Assembly (NCBI RefSeq): GCF_021010565.1
Contig: NZ_JAJNAY010000001.1
Coordinates: 657,001 to 721,000 of the forward strand
Length of the DNA stretch: 64,000 nucleotides
Direction: 5' to 3'
Origin: Chryseobacterium turcicum
GTDB lineage: Bacteria > Bacteroidota > Bacteroidia > Flavobacteriales > Weeksellaceae
A program made the position numbers and the translations under genes. This document shows, in pieces, positions 44,895-54,351 of this stretch (position 1 is its first letter; the number at the start of each line of letters is the position of its first letter). The notes beneath the pieces are model-generated. The model ran no database searches, was not told the origin of the DNA, and saw only the letters and a program-made list of their open reading frames with translations.

Positions 44895-45512
44895 AAATCC
44901 CTGATTCTTAATATCTTTTATAATCAAATCAAAATGCTCTGGAATTCTTTCGACGCTAAACCAATTAAAGTCTACGCCGTTATTGATAAATAGTTTCTCA
45001 AGATAAATATTGTTGGTGATTTTGTCGTGTGCAACTGAAAGATATTCATCAATTTCCATCCAATAATCTTCATCTAGTTTTTTAGTTAAAGCTAAAGCTT
45101 TTACGATTTTATTGATGATATAAAGATAAAGTTTGTACATGTCGTTGAATCTCTGACGGCTCAGTTTTTCATTGCTTTCAAGTATTTCGTTGATTAGTAA
45201 AAGGTTTAAACTAATGTCTCCAAATTTGTCAGTCGTTACTTTTACGTGCTCTGTAATTTGTGAGCTTATTTTTCGGATGAGCCCGATGAAATATTTTTGA
45301 TTGCTGATGTATTTAGAAGCATATTCTACTTTCTCTTTTATCAATTCTTCCATGGCATCACGCTTCAGGTCTACGGTTTCGTGATCGATTAATTCAAAAT
45401 ATAATTTTTTAGATAAAATCTCATCCTTCCTTAATAATCTGAAAATTAATCGGTCTTTTTCTACCGGTGAAAGTTGGCTTAATGCTGTTTTAAATTCTTT
45501 AGAATACTCCAT
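44886..45512 (-). CDS. hypothetical protein
   Basis: A 208-residue, highly charged, helix-rich soluble protein I do not recognise. It contains LSPVEKDRLIFRLLRKDEIL near the start, a middle part likely made of long helices, and ENSSV-type ends are absent; there is no signal peptide or membrane segment. It shares one base with the GT2 gene upstream (45512), so the pair is coupled. The role may be connected with surface glycans, but this is guess from neighbourhood only. Confidence 0.75.
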   Translation of the reverse strand: MEYSKEFKTALSQLSPVEKDRLIFRLLRKDEILSKKLYFELIDHETVDLKRDAMEELIKEKVEYASKYISNQKYFIGLIRKISSQITEHVKVTTDKFGDISLNLLLINEILESNEKLSRQRFNDMYKLYLYIINKIVKALALTKKLDEDYWMEIDEYLSVAHDKITNNIYLEKLFINNGVDFNWFSVERIPEHFDLIIKDIKNQGFLK

Positions 45513-46264
45513 TAATTAAATATTTTCGAATATTTTATAAATCCGTTTAATGCCCAGTTTGCGGTGTAATAAAGAGATTTTAAGGTAGAAAATTTCATGA
45601 AATCTTTATAAACAAGATACTGATCTTTTACAATATTCTGTTTTTTTCTAGAAATGCTGTTTTCTCGCATCCTGTATTTTGCCATTGTTTTTGGAAGTGG
45701 TTTGCCTACAGGAATTTTCTTTAATAAATTCAGCCACATCACATGGTCTTCCCTTTTACTACCTTCCGGAAAATATTCTTTTCCCACCCTTTGTGAATCG
45801 TACATCGATGATAGAAGAGAAAATCTGCAGGTTTTAAGCAAATTATTAAAAGTAACTTCTTTATCAGCTTTAAAATCTTCAATTTTTGGAACTAAATTTT
45901 CATCACATCTTGCATAATTAGAATAAGCAATTTCTGCATTTTTACGCTTCATAAAGTTAGTCATTTCTTCAAGAAAGTTGGGTTCCCAAAAATCATCAGC
46001 GTCAAGAAAAGTAATAAACCTTCCTGAGGCCTCTTGTAATGATAGATTCCTAGCATGGCCTGCACCACCATTTTTTTTAGCAATAATTAATTTTATTCTA
46101 GGATCTTTATATCTTTGAATGATTTCAACTGAGTTATCTGTCGACAAATCATCTGTAATGAGCCATTCCCAATCGGTAAACGTTTGATTCATTACCGAGC
46201 TGATTGTTTCCTCTAAAAAAGGAGACGAATTGTAACAAGGGGTAATGATAGAAACTTCTGGCAC
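45512..46264 (-). CDS. glycosyltransferase family 2
   Basis: A 250-residue GT-A enzyme. It shows VSIITPCYNSSPFLEETISS, WEWLITDDLSTDNS, GGAGHARNLSLQEASGRFIT and the metal site FLDADDFWEPNFLEEM near residue 92. The C-terminal half lacks membrane helices. Similar proteins add sugars to O-antigen or teichuronic-type glycans. Next to kdtA, it may act on LPS. Confidence 0.88.
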   Translation of the reverse strand: MPEVSIITPCYNSSPFLEETISSVMNQTFTDWEWLITDDLSTDNSVEIIQRYKDPRIKLIIAKKNGGAGHARNLSLQEASGRFITFLDADDFWEPNFLEEMTNFMKRKNAEIAYSNYARCDENLVPKIEDFKADKEVTFNNLLKTCRFSLLSSMYDSQRVGKEYFPEGSKREDHVMWLNLLKKIPVGKPLPKTMAKYRMRENSISRKKQNIVKDQYLVYKDFMKFSTLKSLYYTANWALNGFIKYSKIFN

Positions 46265-46409
46265 GTGTTTTTTTTTGCAAATATAACGCTTTGTGAATGT
46301 ATTTTCTTCGGAGAATTTTTAAGGAAATGTAAATTATAATTCAAAATTCAAAAAAAATGATTGGATTTTTAAAAAAAATCATAATTTTAACCCTTGAAAA
46401 ATTTGATCT

Positions 46410-46877
46410 ATGAAGAAATTAGCATTATTTGCAGGATTATCATTATTAGCTTTTACAGGATGTAACGACGACGACGTACAAGAACAGATATTTCCTATTG
46501 TTGGAACGTGGTCTCCTACCAAAGAGGTAAGAACACAAGTTCCCTTAGATGGAATTGGTTTTTCTGACGAAATTGGGTATACAGACTGTCAGAAAGAAGG
46601 AAGGTGGGTTTTTAATGAAAATATGTCTGGGCAAAGAACAAATAGAGATATGGCTGGTATGACTCCAACCTGTACTACGACTTCACAGCGTAATTTTTCC
46701 TATGTATATAATTCTTCTGAGAAAAATTTCGAGATCAAATATCAGGGAACTGTTGTTTCAGATAAAGGTAAAGTGACTTTGTTGGATGCAGAAACGTTAA
46801 ATCTGAAAATTGAAGATACTACAGATCCTACTATTTATAAGTCTACAACCTATACTTTTAAAAGAATTCCGCAATAA
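46410..46877 (+). CDS. lipocalin-like lipoprotein
   Basis: A 155-residue protein with signal MKKLALFAGLSLLAFTGCND (lipobox FTGC). The body starts with IVGTWSPTKEVR, the GxW lipocalin mark, and continues as beta-strands to YKSTTYTFKRIP. It fits the lipocalin-4 type common in Flavobacteria; ligand unknown. It is followed by the terminator at 46904-46931. Confidence 0.85.
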   Translation: MKKLALFAGLSLLAFTGCNDDDVQEQIFPIVGTWSPTKEVRTQVPLDGIGFSDEIGYTDCQKEGRWVFNENMSGQRTNRDMAGMTPTCTTTSQRNFSYVYNSSEKNFEIKYQGTVVSDKGKVTLLDAETLNLKIEDTTDPTIYKSTTYTFKRIPQ

Positions 46878-46903
46878 TAATCAGTGTTTCAATTCTAATA
46901 TAT

Positions 46904-46931
46904 AATCTCATCGCAAGGTGAGATTTTTTTT
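46904..46931 (+). terminator. terminator after the lipocalin-like gene
   Basis: A 7-bp stem (AATCTCA at 46904-46910 with TGAGATT at 46919-46925) is followed by a T run. Confidence 0.8.
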
Positions 46932-46991
46932 GTTTATAAGAATTACATTGTAATTAATTAAAAATTCAATTTACATTAATTTTATAATCAT

Positions 46992-46999
46992 TATTTTTG
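46992..46999 (+). promoter_or_regulatory. probable -7 element of the leuS promoter
   Basis: TATTTTTG matches TAnnTTTG, 75 bases before the leuS start. The leader that follows contains the TCTAACATCTA word repeat. Confidence 0.45.
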
Positions 47000-47033
47000 T
47001 GAAACTAGATTGAGAATTGATAATGAAATTAAT

Positions 47034-47066
47034 TCTAATATCTAAAGTCTAACATCTAACATCTAT
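47034..47066. repeat. TCTAACATCTA word repeat in the leuS leader
   Basis: Tandem variants of a roughly 8-10-base word (CTAATATCTAAAGTCTAACA, then TCTAACATCTA) end 8 bases before the leuS start codon. The same words occur in the accB-accC spacer at 23576-23602. Confidence 0.6.
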
Positions 47067-47074
47067 AATAAAAA

Positions 47075-49888
47075 GTGTTTTACGATCATCAGCAGATAGA
47101 AAAAAAGTGGCAGAAATACTGGGAAGAAAACCAAACGTATAAGACTTCCAATAACACAGACAAACCAAAATTTTATGTTCTCGATATGTTTCCGTATCCG
47201 TCGGGAGCGGGGCTTCACGTAGGTCATCCGCTTGGATATATTGCGTCAGATATTTACGCGAGATATAAAAGACATCAGGGGTTTAATGTTCTCCACCCGG
47301 TTGGTTACGATAGTTTTGGGCTTCCTGCTGAGCAGTATGCCATTCAAACCGGAACCCACCCCGCTGTTACTACTGAGCAAAACATTACAAGATACGAAGA
47401 GCAGTTAAGAAAAATTGGTTTCTCTTTCGATTGGAGTAGAGAAGTGAGAACTTCTGACGCTTCTTACTATAAATGGACACAATGGATTTTCATTGAATTG
47501 TTCCATTCTTGGTATAATAAAGATACAGACAAGGCAGAATCTATCGATACTTTAATCAAGCATTTTGAAGAAAAAGGAACAGTAGGATTAAATGCCAATC
47601 AAAATGACGAATTAAATTTTACGGCAGAAGAATGGAAGTCTGCTTCTGAAATAGATAAAGAAGATATCCTTCTAAATTACCGTTTAGCCTACAGAGCGGA
47701 GACGACGGTAAACTGGTGTCCTGCTTTGGGAACAGTTTTAGCCAACGATGAGATTAAAGACGGAAAATCTGAAAGAGGAGGTTTTCCTGTTTTCCAAAAG
47801 AAAATGATGCAGTGGAGCATGAGAATTTCTGCTTACTCTGAAAGATTATTACAAGGTTTAAAAACTTTAGACTGGCCACAACCTTTAAAAGATTCTCAAG
47901 AATACTGGATTGGGAAATCTCAAGGCGCTCAAGTGAAATTTAATGTTGAAGGTCATGACGAGATTGTAGAAGTTTTCACCACAAGACCTGATACAATTTT
48001 TGGAGCAACATTTATGGTTTTAGCTCCGGAAAATCCTTTAGTGGAAAATATTACGACTGATACTCAAAAAGCTGAAGTTGATACTTATATTGAAGAAACT
48101 TCCAAAAAGACTGAGAGGGACAGAATGTCTGACGTTAAAAACGTTTCAGGTGCTTTCACGGGAAGTTATGCAATCAATCCGTTTAGCGGGGAAAAGATGC
48201 CAATCTATATTTCAGATTATGTATTGATGGGCTACGGAACGGGAGCTGTAATGGCTGTTCCTGCACATGACGAGCGTGATCATAGATTTGCGAAAAAATT
48301 TAATTTAGAAATTAAAAAAGTTGTAGAAACAGAAGAAGATATTCATGAAAAATCTTTTGATTCTAAAGATTCTGTTTGTGTAAATTCTGATTTCTTAAAC
48401 GGATTAAAATATAAGGAGGCTAAAGCATTAATTATTGATGCTATTGAAAAGAAAGCAATTGGCCACGGAACTACAAATTACAGACAGCGTGATGCAATTT
48501 TCTCAAGACAAAGATATTGGGGCGAGCCCGTTCCTATATACTATAAGGATGGAATGCCTTACACGTTGCCAAATTCTGCATTGCCTTTAGAACTTCCTGA
48601 AGTTGAAAAATATTTGCCAACTGAAGATGGTGATCCGCCATTAGGAAATGCAAAGACTTTTGCTTGGGACGAAGCGAACCAAAAAATTGTTGATACCAAT
48701 TTAATAGATGATAAAAATGTATTTCCATTAGAATTATCTACAATGCCGGGTTGGGCGGGAAGCTCTTGGTATTTCCTTAGATATATGGATCCAAAAAATG
48801 ATGAGGTTTTTGCTAATAAGGAATTGTCTGATTATTGGGGACAAGTAGATTTATATATCGGAGGTAGTGAGCACGCAACCGGTCACTTATTATATTCTCG
48901 TTTCTGGAATATGTTCTTAAAAGACAGAGGATATATTAAAAATGATGAGCCTTTCCAAAAGTTGATTAATCAGGGAATGATTTTGGGGATGAGTGCTTTT
49001 GCATATAGAGTTGAGGGGACTAATCAGTTTGTATCTAAAAATCTAGCAAAAGATTATCAGACTCAGGAAATTCATGTTGATGTATCTTTATTAAAAGGAA
49101 CATCTGATGAATTAGATACTGAAGCGTTCAAATCTTGGAGACCAGATTATGCTGATGCAGAATTTATTTTAGAAGATGGAAAATACATCACAGGTCGTGA
49201 AGTAGAAAAAATGTCTAAGTCTAAATACAATGTGGTAAATCCTGATGACATCTGTGAAGAATATGGAGCAGATGGTTTAAGATTGTATGAAATGTTCTTA
49301 GGTCCATTAGAACAATCAAAACCTTGGAATACACAAGGATTAAGCGGAGTTTACGGTTTCCTTAAAAAATTCTGGAATCTTTATTTCAATGAAGATACTT
49401 TTGAAGTTTCTGAAGAAGAACCTACAAAAGCAGAATATAAAGTATTGCATACCTTAATAAAGAAGGTGGTGTACGATATCGAAAACTTCTCGTTCAACAC
49501 TTCTGTGTCATCATTTATGATTGCTGTAAATGAATTACAGAAATTAAAATGCAACAAACGCAATATTTTACAGCCTTTAGCCGTTATAGTTTCCCCTTAC
49601 GCACCACATATTTGTGAAGAGGTATGGAATTTGCTGGGGCATAACTCTTCAATTGAGTTTGAAAAGTTCCCAATTTTGAATGAAGAATATTTAGTTGAAG
49701 ATGAGATTGAGTACCCTGTAAGCATAAATGGTAAGATGAAATTTAAAATTGCTCTTCCTGCAACATTATCAGCCAAAGAAGTAGAGGATTTAGTGCTTCA
49801 AAATGAGAAAATGGGAATGCTTTTAGAAGGTAAAACCCCTAAAAAAATCATCGTAGTACCAAAAAAAATCGTTAATATCGTAATTTAA
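47075..49888 (+). CDS. leuS: leucyl-tRNA synthetase
   Basis: A 937-residue class I synthetase. The start is GTG at 47075, giving [16 protein letters not shown]; no in-frame ATG lies upstream. HIGH motif: [19 protein letters not shown] near residue 45; editing domain with [20 protein letters not shown] and [23 protein letters not shown] loop: [17 protein letters not shown] near residue 710. An extra segment near residues 145-205 separates the catalytic halves, as in other Bacteroidetes LeuS. It is transcribed alone. Confidence 0.96.
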   Translation: MFYDHQQIEKKWQKYWEENQTYKTSNNTDKPKFYVLDMFPYPSGAGLHVGHPLGYIASDIYARYKRHQGFNVLHPVGYDSFGLPAEQYAIQTGTHPAVTTEQNITRYEEQLRKIGFSFDWSREVRTSDASYYKWTQWIFIELFHSWYNKDTDKAESIDTLIKHFEEKGTVGLNANQNDELNFTAEEWKSASEIDKEDILLNYRLAYRAETTVNWCPALGTVLANDEIKDGKSERGGFPVFQKKMMQWSMRISAYSERLLQGLKTLDWPQPLKDSQEYWIGKSQGAQVKFNVEGHDEIVEVFTTRPDTIFGATFMVLAPENPLVENITTDTQKAEVDTYIEETSKKTERDRMSDVKNVSGAFTGSYAINPFSGEKMPIYISDYVLMGYGTGAVMAVPAHDERDHRFAKKFNLEIKKVVETEEDIHEKSFDSKDSVCVNSDFLNGLKYKEAKALIIDAIEKKAIGHGTTNYRQRDAIFSRQRYWGEPVPIYYKDGMPYTLPNSALPLELPEVEKYLPTEDGDPPLGNAKTFAWDEANQKIVDTNLIDDKNVFPLELSTMPGWAGSSWYFLRYMDPKNDEVFANKELSDYWGQVDLYIGGSEHATGHLLYSRFWNMFLKDRGYIKNDEPFQKLINQGMILGMSAFAYRVEGTNQFVSKNLAKDYQTQEIHVDVSLLKGTSDELDTEAFKSWRPDYADAEFILEDGKYITGREVEKMSKSKYNVVNPDDICEEYGADGLRLYEMFLGPLEQSKPWNTQGLSGVYGFLKKFWNLYFNEDTFEVSEEEPTKAEYKVLHTLIKKVVYDIENFSFNTSVSSFMIAVNELQKLKCNKRNILQPLAVIVSPYAPHICEEVWNLLGHNSSIEFEKFPILNEEYLVEDEIEYPVSINGKMKFKIALPATLSAKEVEDLVLQNEKMGMLLEGKTPKKIIVVPKKIVNIVI

Positions 49889-50032
49889 AAGAAATTTAAC
49901 ATTGATAAAATCAAAAAAATAGAGGTTTTAAATTTTTGATTTTCTAACGTATTTTGTGAAATTAACAAATATTAATAAAATATTCAAAGATAATTACGAT
50001 ATCGGAATCTTATCAAATTATCATTATGAAAA

Positions 50033-50083
50033 AAAGGCAAAATCTTATATGATACTATTGTATTTTAATTAATTTTGCCTTTA
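50033..50083 (+). terminator. possible long-loop terminator after leuS
   Basis: The arms AAAGGCAAAAT (about 50033-50043) and AATTTTGCCTTT (about 50071-50082) can pair with a loop of about 28 bases, followed by a T-rich stretch. The long loop makes this uncertain. Confidence 0.45.
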
Positions 50084-50126
50084 TTTTACAACTCTAAAAT
50101 TTTAAAACAATATAATTTAGTTAAAT

Positions 50127-50990
50127 ATGGAAATGAATGTTTCAAAAAATGATGAGCAAGTAGTTGCTAGAAAAGCAGGAGGTCTTAATCCAGCTGTAAT
50201 TCTTCCTATCCTTTTGGTTTTAGGATTTTGTGTTTGGTTATTTGTCTTAGGTAACCCTGGTAATTTTAAGGCTGATCCAAAATTGTCTGGACTTTCAGCT
50301 GCCTTTACAGATGTAGAGCGTAAAGACTTACATCCATTAGGGTTTATGGGTATGATTTATATGGGAGGGATTATTGTACCATTCTTGGTTTCATTCATGA
50401 TTATTGTAATCGTTTTCTCATTTGAAAGATATTTTGTATTAAGCAAAGCTTCAGGTGCAGGTAACGTAGATAACTTCGTAGTGAAAGTAAGAAGCTTATT
50501 AAATAGCAATAAAGTTGACGAAGCTTTAGAAGAGTGCGACAGACAGCAAGGTTCTGTAGGGAACGTTGTAAAAGAAGGTCTTATTACTTACAAAGCTTTA
50601 GCTCACGATACTACTCTAAATAAAGAGCAGAAAATGGTAGCTCTAAACAAAGCTATCGAAGAAGCTACAACTCTTGAGATGCCAATGTTGGAGAAAAATA
50701 TGATGATTCTTTCTACTTTAGGTACTGTTGCAACATTAGTAGCACTATTAGGAACAGTAATCGGGATGATTGGAGCGTTCTTTGCTTTAGGTGCTAGTGG
50801 TGGTACTCCTGATGCTGCTGCTTTATCAATTGGTATTTCTGAAGCATTGATTAATACAGCTTTAGGTATTGGTACTTCTGCGGTAGCGATTATTCTTTAC
50901 AACTTCTTTACTTCTAAAATTGACGGATTGACTTATAAGATCGATGAGATCGCTATGAGCATTCAGCAGTCTTTTGCAGAATTTCACTAA
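50127..50990 (+). CDS. exbB: MotA/TolQ/ExbB proton channel family protein
   Basis: A 287-residue inner-membrane motor subunit with three helices (about 22-40, 75-100, 190-235). The MotA/TolQ/ExbB core is seen as LSTLGTVATLVALLGTVIGM and GISEALINTALGIGTSAVAI. It is longer at the N-terminus than enterobacterial ExbB, as usual in Bacteroidetes. It begins the exbB-exbD-exbD-tonB operon and with ExbD converts proton-motive force for TonB-dependent transport. Confidence 0.93.
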   Translation: MEMNVSKNDEQVVARKAGGLNPAVILPILLVLGFCVWLFVLGNPGNFKADPKLSGLSAAFTDVERKDLHPLGFMGMIYMGGIIVPFLVSFMIIVIVFSFERYFVLSKASGAGNVDNFVVKVRSLLNSNKVDEALEECDRQQGSVGNVVKEGLITYKALAHDTTLNKEQKMVALNKAIEEATTLEMPMLEKNMMILSTLGTVATLVALLGTVIGMIGAFFALGASGGTPDAAALSIGISEALINTALGIGTSAVAIILYNFFTSKIDGLTYKIDEIAMSIQQSFAEFH

Positions 50991-51051
50991 GAAATAGTGA
51001 TCCTGTGTTTTTACACAAAAAAAAGAAGTTTTAATAATTAGATAATAAATA

Positions 51052-51660
51052 ATGGCGAGAATTAAACCAAAAAGACATGGTGTAGTGACCGATATGACGG
51101 CAATGTGTGACGTTACGTTCCTACTACTTACGTTCTTTATTATGACCACTCAGTTCAAAAAACCTGATGTGGAGCAGATCAAACCGCCATCTTCAATCTC
51201 AGAGAAGTTACTTCCTGATGCAAGTTTAATGACTATTAACGCTACTCCGGACGGGAAATTTTATTTTCAGCCAGTAGAAAATGCAAAAGAGAGATTAGAG
51301 CTTTTAGAAAAAATGGGTGAAAAGTACAAAGTTACTTTTGATGATAAACAAAAAGCTGCATTCCAAAAAGTACAAGCTATTGGTGTTCCTATGAGCCAAT
51401 TGAGAAGCTATTTGGATTTGCCAGAAGATGAGCAAAAAAATTATAAGAGCCCTACTGGGGTTCCTATGGATAGTACAAATAAGCAGTTAACTGACTGGGT
51501 AGAACAAAGTTTAAGCGTAAATCCTGATTACAAATTAGCAATCAAAGGTGACGTTACAACAGAATATCCTAAAGTGAAAAGTTTATTTGAGGGTTTAAGA
51601 GATATTAACTTTCTTAAATTTTGGTTGATTACGTCACAAGAAGGTAAACCTAACGAATAA
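51052..51660 (+). CDS. exbD: ExbD/TolR biopolymer transport protein (first copy)
   Basis: A 202-residue protein with one N-terminal helix containing the key Asp (VVTDMTAMCDVTFLLLTFFI, about residues 11-30). The periplasmic domain has an extra lysine-rich part (about 75-135) compared with the second copy, and ends with YKLAIKGDVTTEYPKVKSLF. Second gene of the TonB operon. Confidence 0.92.
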   Translation: MARIKPKRHGVVTDMTAMCDVTFLLLTFFIMTTQFKKPDVEQIKPPSSISEKLLPDASLMTINATPDGKFYFQPVENAKERLELLEKMGEKYKVTFDDKQKAAFQKVQAIGVPMSQLRSYLDLPEDEQKNYKSPTGVPMDSTNKQLTDWVEQSLSVNPDYKLAIKGDVTTEYPKVKSLFEGLRDINFLKFWLITSQEGKPNE

Positions 51661-51673
51661 TTAAGAATAAGAA

Positions 51674-52216
51674 ATGGCACAAGTACAAGTACAGGATAAG
51701 AGCGCCAAAGGTGGCAAAGTTCGTTCCAAGAAAAACAACCCTGCCGTCGATATGACGCCAATGGTTGACCTTAATTTCTTACTATTGATGTTCTTTATGT
51801 TTACATCAACGTTTAGTAAACCCAATGTGATGGATTTAGGGCTTCCGGCAAAACCGGATCCTACAAAGCCTCAACCACCACCAAACGAAATTGATTTATC
51901 CAATTCTATCACTTTGCTTTTAGGAAAAGATAACAGAGTGTTCTGGCACCAGCAAGACCAAGCAGGTCTTAATGATCAGACGATGACTGAAACTTCTTTT
52001 GACAGAGAAGGGATTAGAGAAATTATCAAGCAAGCAAAAGCCAGAGCTAAAAAGAAAGAGCTGTTTACAGTGATTATTAAGCCAACGGATGATGCGGTAT
52101 ATAAAAACTTTGTAGATATTCTTGACGAGATGGCAATTACAAAAAGCGAAAGATATGGGGTAACCGATCTTAAGCCTTATGAAAAAGCTGTGTACGATAA
52201 GAAAGTGGGTAACTAA
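51674..52216 (+). CDS. exbD: ExbD/TolR biopolymer transport protein (second copy)
   Basis: A 180-residue protein with the helix and Asp motif VDMTPMVDLNFLLLMFFMFT (about 25-44) and a conserved FSKPNVMDLGLPAKPD just after it. The C-terminal domain has FTVIIKPTDDAVYKNFVDIL. It is closely similar to the lone ExbD at 33671-34192. The two different ExbDs of the operon probably form a heteromeric motor with ExbB. Confidence 0.92.
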   Translation: MAQVQVQDKSAKGGKVRSKKNNPAVDMTPMVDLNFLLLMFFMFTSTFSKPNVMDLGLPAKPDPTKPQPPPNEIDLSNSITLLLGKDNRVFWHQQDQAGLNDQTMTETSFDREGIREIIKQAKARAKKKELFTVIIKPTDDAVYKNFVDILDEMAITKSERYGVTDLKPYEKAVYDKKVGN

Positions 52217-52258
52217 TTCGGTTACCGCAAAGTGTTTAACATTTAAATTTGCAATACA

Positions 52259-53101
52259 ATGGCAGATGAAAATATATACGGTCAAAATCTTACTTTAGAC
52301 GAGATTGTATTTGAAAATAGAAATAAAGCATATGGTGCTTACGATCTTAGACATCAGTATCCTAGATTACTGACAAAGTCTTTTATTATTGGTACAGGAT
52401 TGTTCTTGGTTACTGCTTTATCTCCTTTAATTTATATGACTATTAAAAGTATGAATGAAAAGGAAGCTGTAGAGGTAAAATCTGATTTGGTGGAAATCAT
52501 CGAAGAAGATCCTATCATAGAGCAACCAAAGGAAGAGGAACCACCACCACCGCCACCACCAGTGGTAGAGGAGAAAATTGAAATTATTCAAAACGTAGTT
52601 CCGGAACCGGTGAAAGCTCCTAAAATAGAGACTCCACCACCTCCGATTTCTGAACAGTTAAAAACGACTACTGGTGCGGTTTCTCAAGAAGGAGTAAAAG
52701 CTCCTGCTTATACGCCACCACCACCACCACCATCTACAGGTACTAAAGCTTCAACAGCTGAAGTTAAGCCACAAGTAGATGAAAAAGCGATTTACACTGA
52801 GGTAGAGCAGACTGCAGAATTCCCTGGAGGAATTAATGCTTTCAGAAGAAAAGTTTCTGAAAACTTTGATAGTTCAGCTATTGAAGGTGCAGATGGAGTG
52901 GTAAAAGGAGAAGTTACTTTTGTTGTTGAAAGAGATGGTAGTATTACAGATGTTAAAGTGAGCGGTAAAAACCCTGACTTTAATTCTGAAGCTGTAAGAA
53001 CTGTAAAATCGATTAAAAACAAATGGGCTCCTGCAAAAATTAATGGTCAATCTGTACGTTACAGATATAGACTTCCATTAGCGATGCAACCGCCAGAATA
53101 A
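52259..53101 (+). CDS. tonB: TonB family energy transducer
   Basis: A 280-residue TonB. A short cytoplasmic part (LDEIVFENRNKAYGAYDLRH) precedes one helix (about 42-62), followed by a Pro/Glu/Lys-rich periplasmic spacer with runs of proline encoded by CCA/CCG repeats, and a C-terminal TonB domain (about 185-280) with GEVTFVVERDGSITDVKVSG and YRYRLPLAMQ. It couples the ExbB/ExbD motor to outer-membrane receptors. It is the fourth gene of the operon. Confidence 0.93.
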   Translation: MADENIYGQNLTLDEIVFENRNKAYGAYDLRHQYPRLLTKSFIIGTGLFLVTALSPLIYMTIKSMNEKEAVEVKSDLVEIIEEDPIIEQPKEEEPPPPPPPVVEEKIEIIQNVVPEPVKAPKIETPPPPISEQLKTTTGAVSQEGVKAPAYTPPPPPPSTGTKASTAEVKPQVDEKAIYTEVEQTAEFPGGINAFRRKVSENFDSSAIEGADGVVKGEVTFVVERDGSITDVKVSGKNPDFNSEAVRTVKSIKNKWAPAKINGQSVRYRYRLPLAMQPPE

Positions 53102-53131
53102 GTTATTAGTTTATTTTAAATAATAATTAAA

Positions 53132-53168
53132 AAAGAGAAGCTTATGCTTCTCTTTTTATTTTTTTTAA
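53132..53168 (+). terminator. terminator after tonB
   Basis: A 10-bp perfect stem (AAAGAGAAGC at 53132-53141 with GCTTCTCTTT at 53146-53155) is followed by a T-rich tract. It separates the TonB genes from the small membrane protein, which starts only 13 bases later. Confidence 0.8.
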
Positions 53169-53180
53169 TATTTTTGTTGT

Positions 53181-53369
53181 ATGATGTTCAACTGGTTATC
53201 TTTAGTCGCAGGAATTTGTTACGTAGCCCTAGGAATCGTAATGATGGTTTATAAATTCCTCGAGCCAATATATGCATATGCTCTGGGAGCTGTATTAATA
53301 CTTTATGGAATCTTCAGAATCTGGAGAGCAATATCAAAATTCAGAAATACTGCCGAAGATGAAGAGTAG
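53181..53369 (+). CDS. small two-helix membrane protein
   Basis: A 62-residue protein with two hydrophobic segments (WLSLVAGICYVALGIVMMVY and YAYALGAVLILYGIFRIW) and a charged C-terminal tail (KFRNTAEDEE). Function unknown. Its last 11 bases overlap the start of the PstS-like gene, so the two are coupled. A TATTTTTG element at 53169-53176 lies only 4 bases before the ATG, which would give a leaderless or nearly leaderless mRNA if used. Confidence 0.75.
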   Translation: MMFNWLSLVAGICYVALGIVMMVYKFLEPIYAYALGAVLILYGIFRIWRAISKFRNTAEDEE

Positions 53370-54231
53370 TCGCTTTTTTTTATTAGCTTTCTTCTCAGTT
53401 TTAATCATAAACTGTTCAAAAAAAGTAGAAAGTAAAGTATCCTATAATAAAGGGGAAATGACAATTTTGACGGATGAGTCTTTTAAAAGTGTTACAGAAG
53501 CTTTAGCAGAAGGGTATATGATTAGTTATCCGGACACTAAAATAAAAGTGGTGACCAAAAAGGAAGACTTAGGTTTTCTTGATTTATTGAATAATAAGGC
53601 AAGAATTGTAGTGATGTCTAAAGTATTATCTTCCGAAGAGATTAAAGCCTACGAAGATAAAGTAGATATGAAAATGGAGCCTGCAAAATTTGCGGCAGAT
53701 GCTGTCGTATTTTTTGTGCCTAAAAATTCTGAAAAAGAAAGCATTACCATGGAAGAAATAACTTCCGGTTTACAGTCTGACGATAAGAATTTTGTATTTG
53801 ATGGAACCAATTCTAGTAACCTTAATTTTGTTGCTCAAAAACTAAATAAACTTCCTAAAGATTTGAAATTTTCAATTATTCCGGGAAGCGTAAATGTTAT
53901 TGAAGAATTGAGTAAATACCCGAATAAAATTGGGGTGATTGGGCTAAATACAATCAGCAGGCCTTACGATAAAGAAGCAGAGAAATTAAGGGGAATGATA
54001 AAAATACTTCCGGTTATCAGTGCTGGAAAAACATATTCTCCAGATTTTGGTGGACTTCGCGAGATGAAGTACCCATTCACCAGAGTTTTATATTTCCTTA
54101 CCAATGAAGGTAGTTTTAATATTGCTAATGGTTTTATAAGATATTCTTGTACCCATTTGGGGCAGAAAATTGTTCAGAAAGAAGGTTTACAACCTTATAA
54201 TATTTACCCGAGAGAAGTACAGATTCGTTAA
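53359..54231 (+). CDS. PstS-like substrate-binding lipoprotein
   Basis: A 290-residue periplasmic-binding-type protein. The ATG at 53359 starts a lipoprotein signal (MKSSRFFLLAFFSVLIINCS, lipobox IINC). The body resembles phosphate-binding PstS: NKGEMTILTDESFKSVTEAL, ARIVVMSKVLSSEEIKAYED, AADAVVFFVPKNSEKESITM and the closing LTNEGSFNIANGFIRY. No ABC permease or ATPase is near. The position behind exbB-exbD-exbD-tonB suggests a role in outer-membrane uptake or sensing rather than a classic Pst importer; ligand not proven. Confidence 0.85.
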   Translation: MKSSRFFLLAFFSVLIINCSKKVESKVSYNKGEMTILTDESFKSVTEALAEGYMISYPDTKIKVVTKKEDLGFLDLLNNKARIVVMSKVLSSEEIKAYEDKVDMKMEPAKFAADAVVFFVPKNSEKESITMEEITSGLQSDDKNFVFDGTNSSNLNFVAQKLNKLPKDLKFSIIPGSVNVIEELSKYPNKIGVIGLNTISRPYDKEAEKLRGMIKILPVISAGKTYSPDFGGLREMKYPFTRVLYFLTNEGSFNIANGFIRYSCTHLGQKIVQKEGLQPYNIYPREVQIR

Positions 54232-54351
54232 AAAATATTAAATTAATATCAATTCTCAAACCGATTTATTATATTGGTCTGAAAATTGTGTATTTATAAT
54301 TCGGATTTTTATAATACAGATTTTAAAATAATAATGAAAGATATAATGATT

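Noticed and set aside
52540-52735. CCA/CCG-rich runs that look like a microsatellite
   Set aside because: They encode the proline-rich spacer of TonB and are a normal part of that protein.
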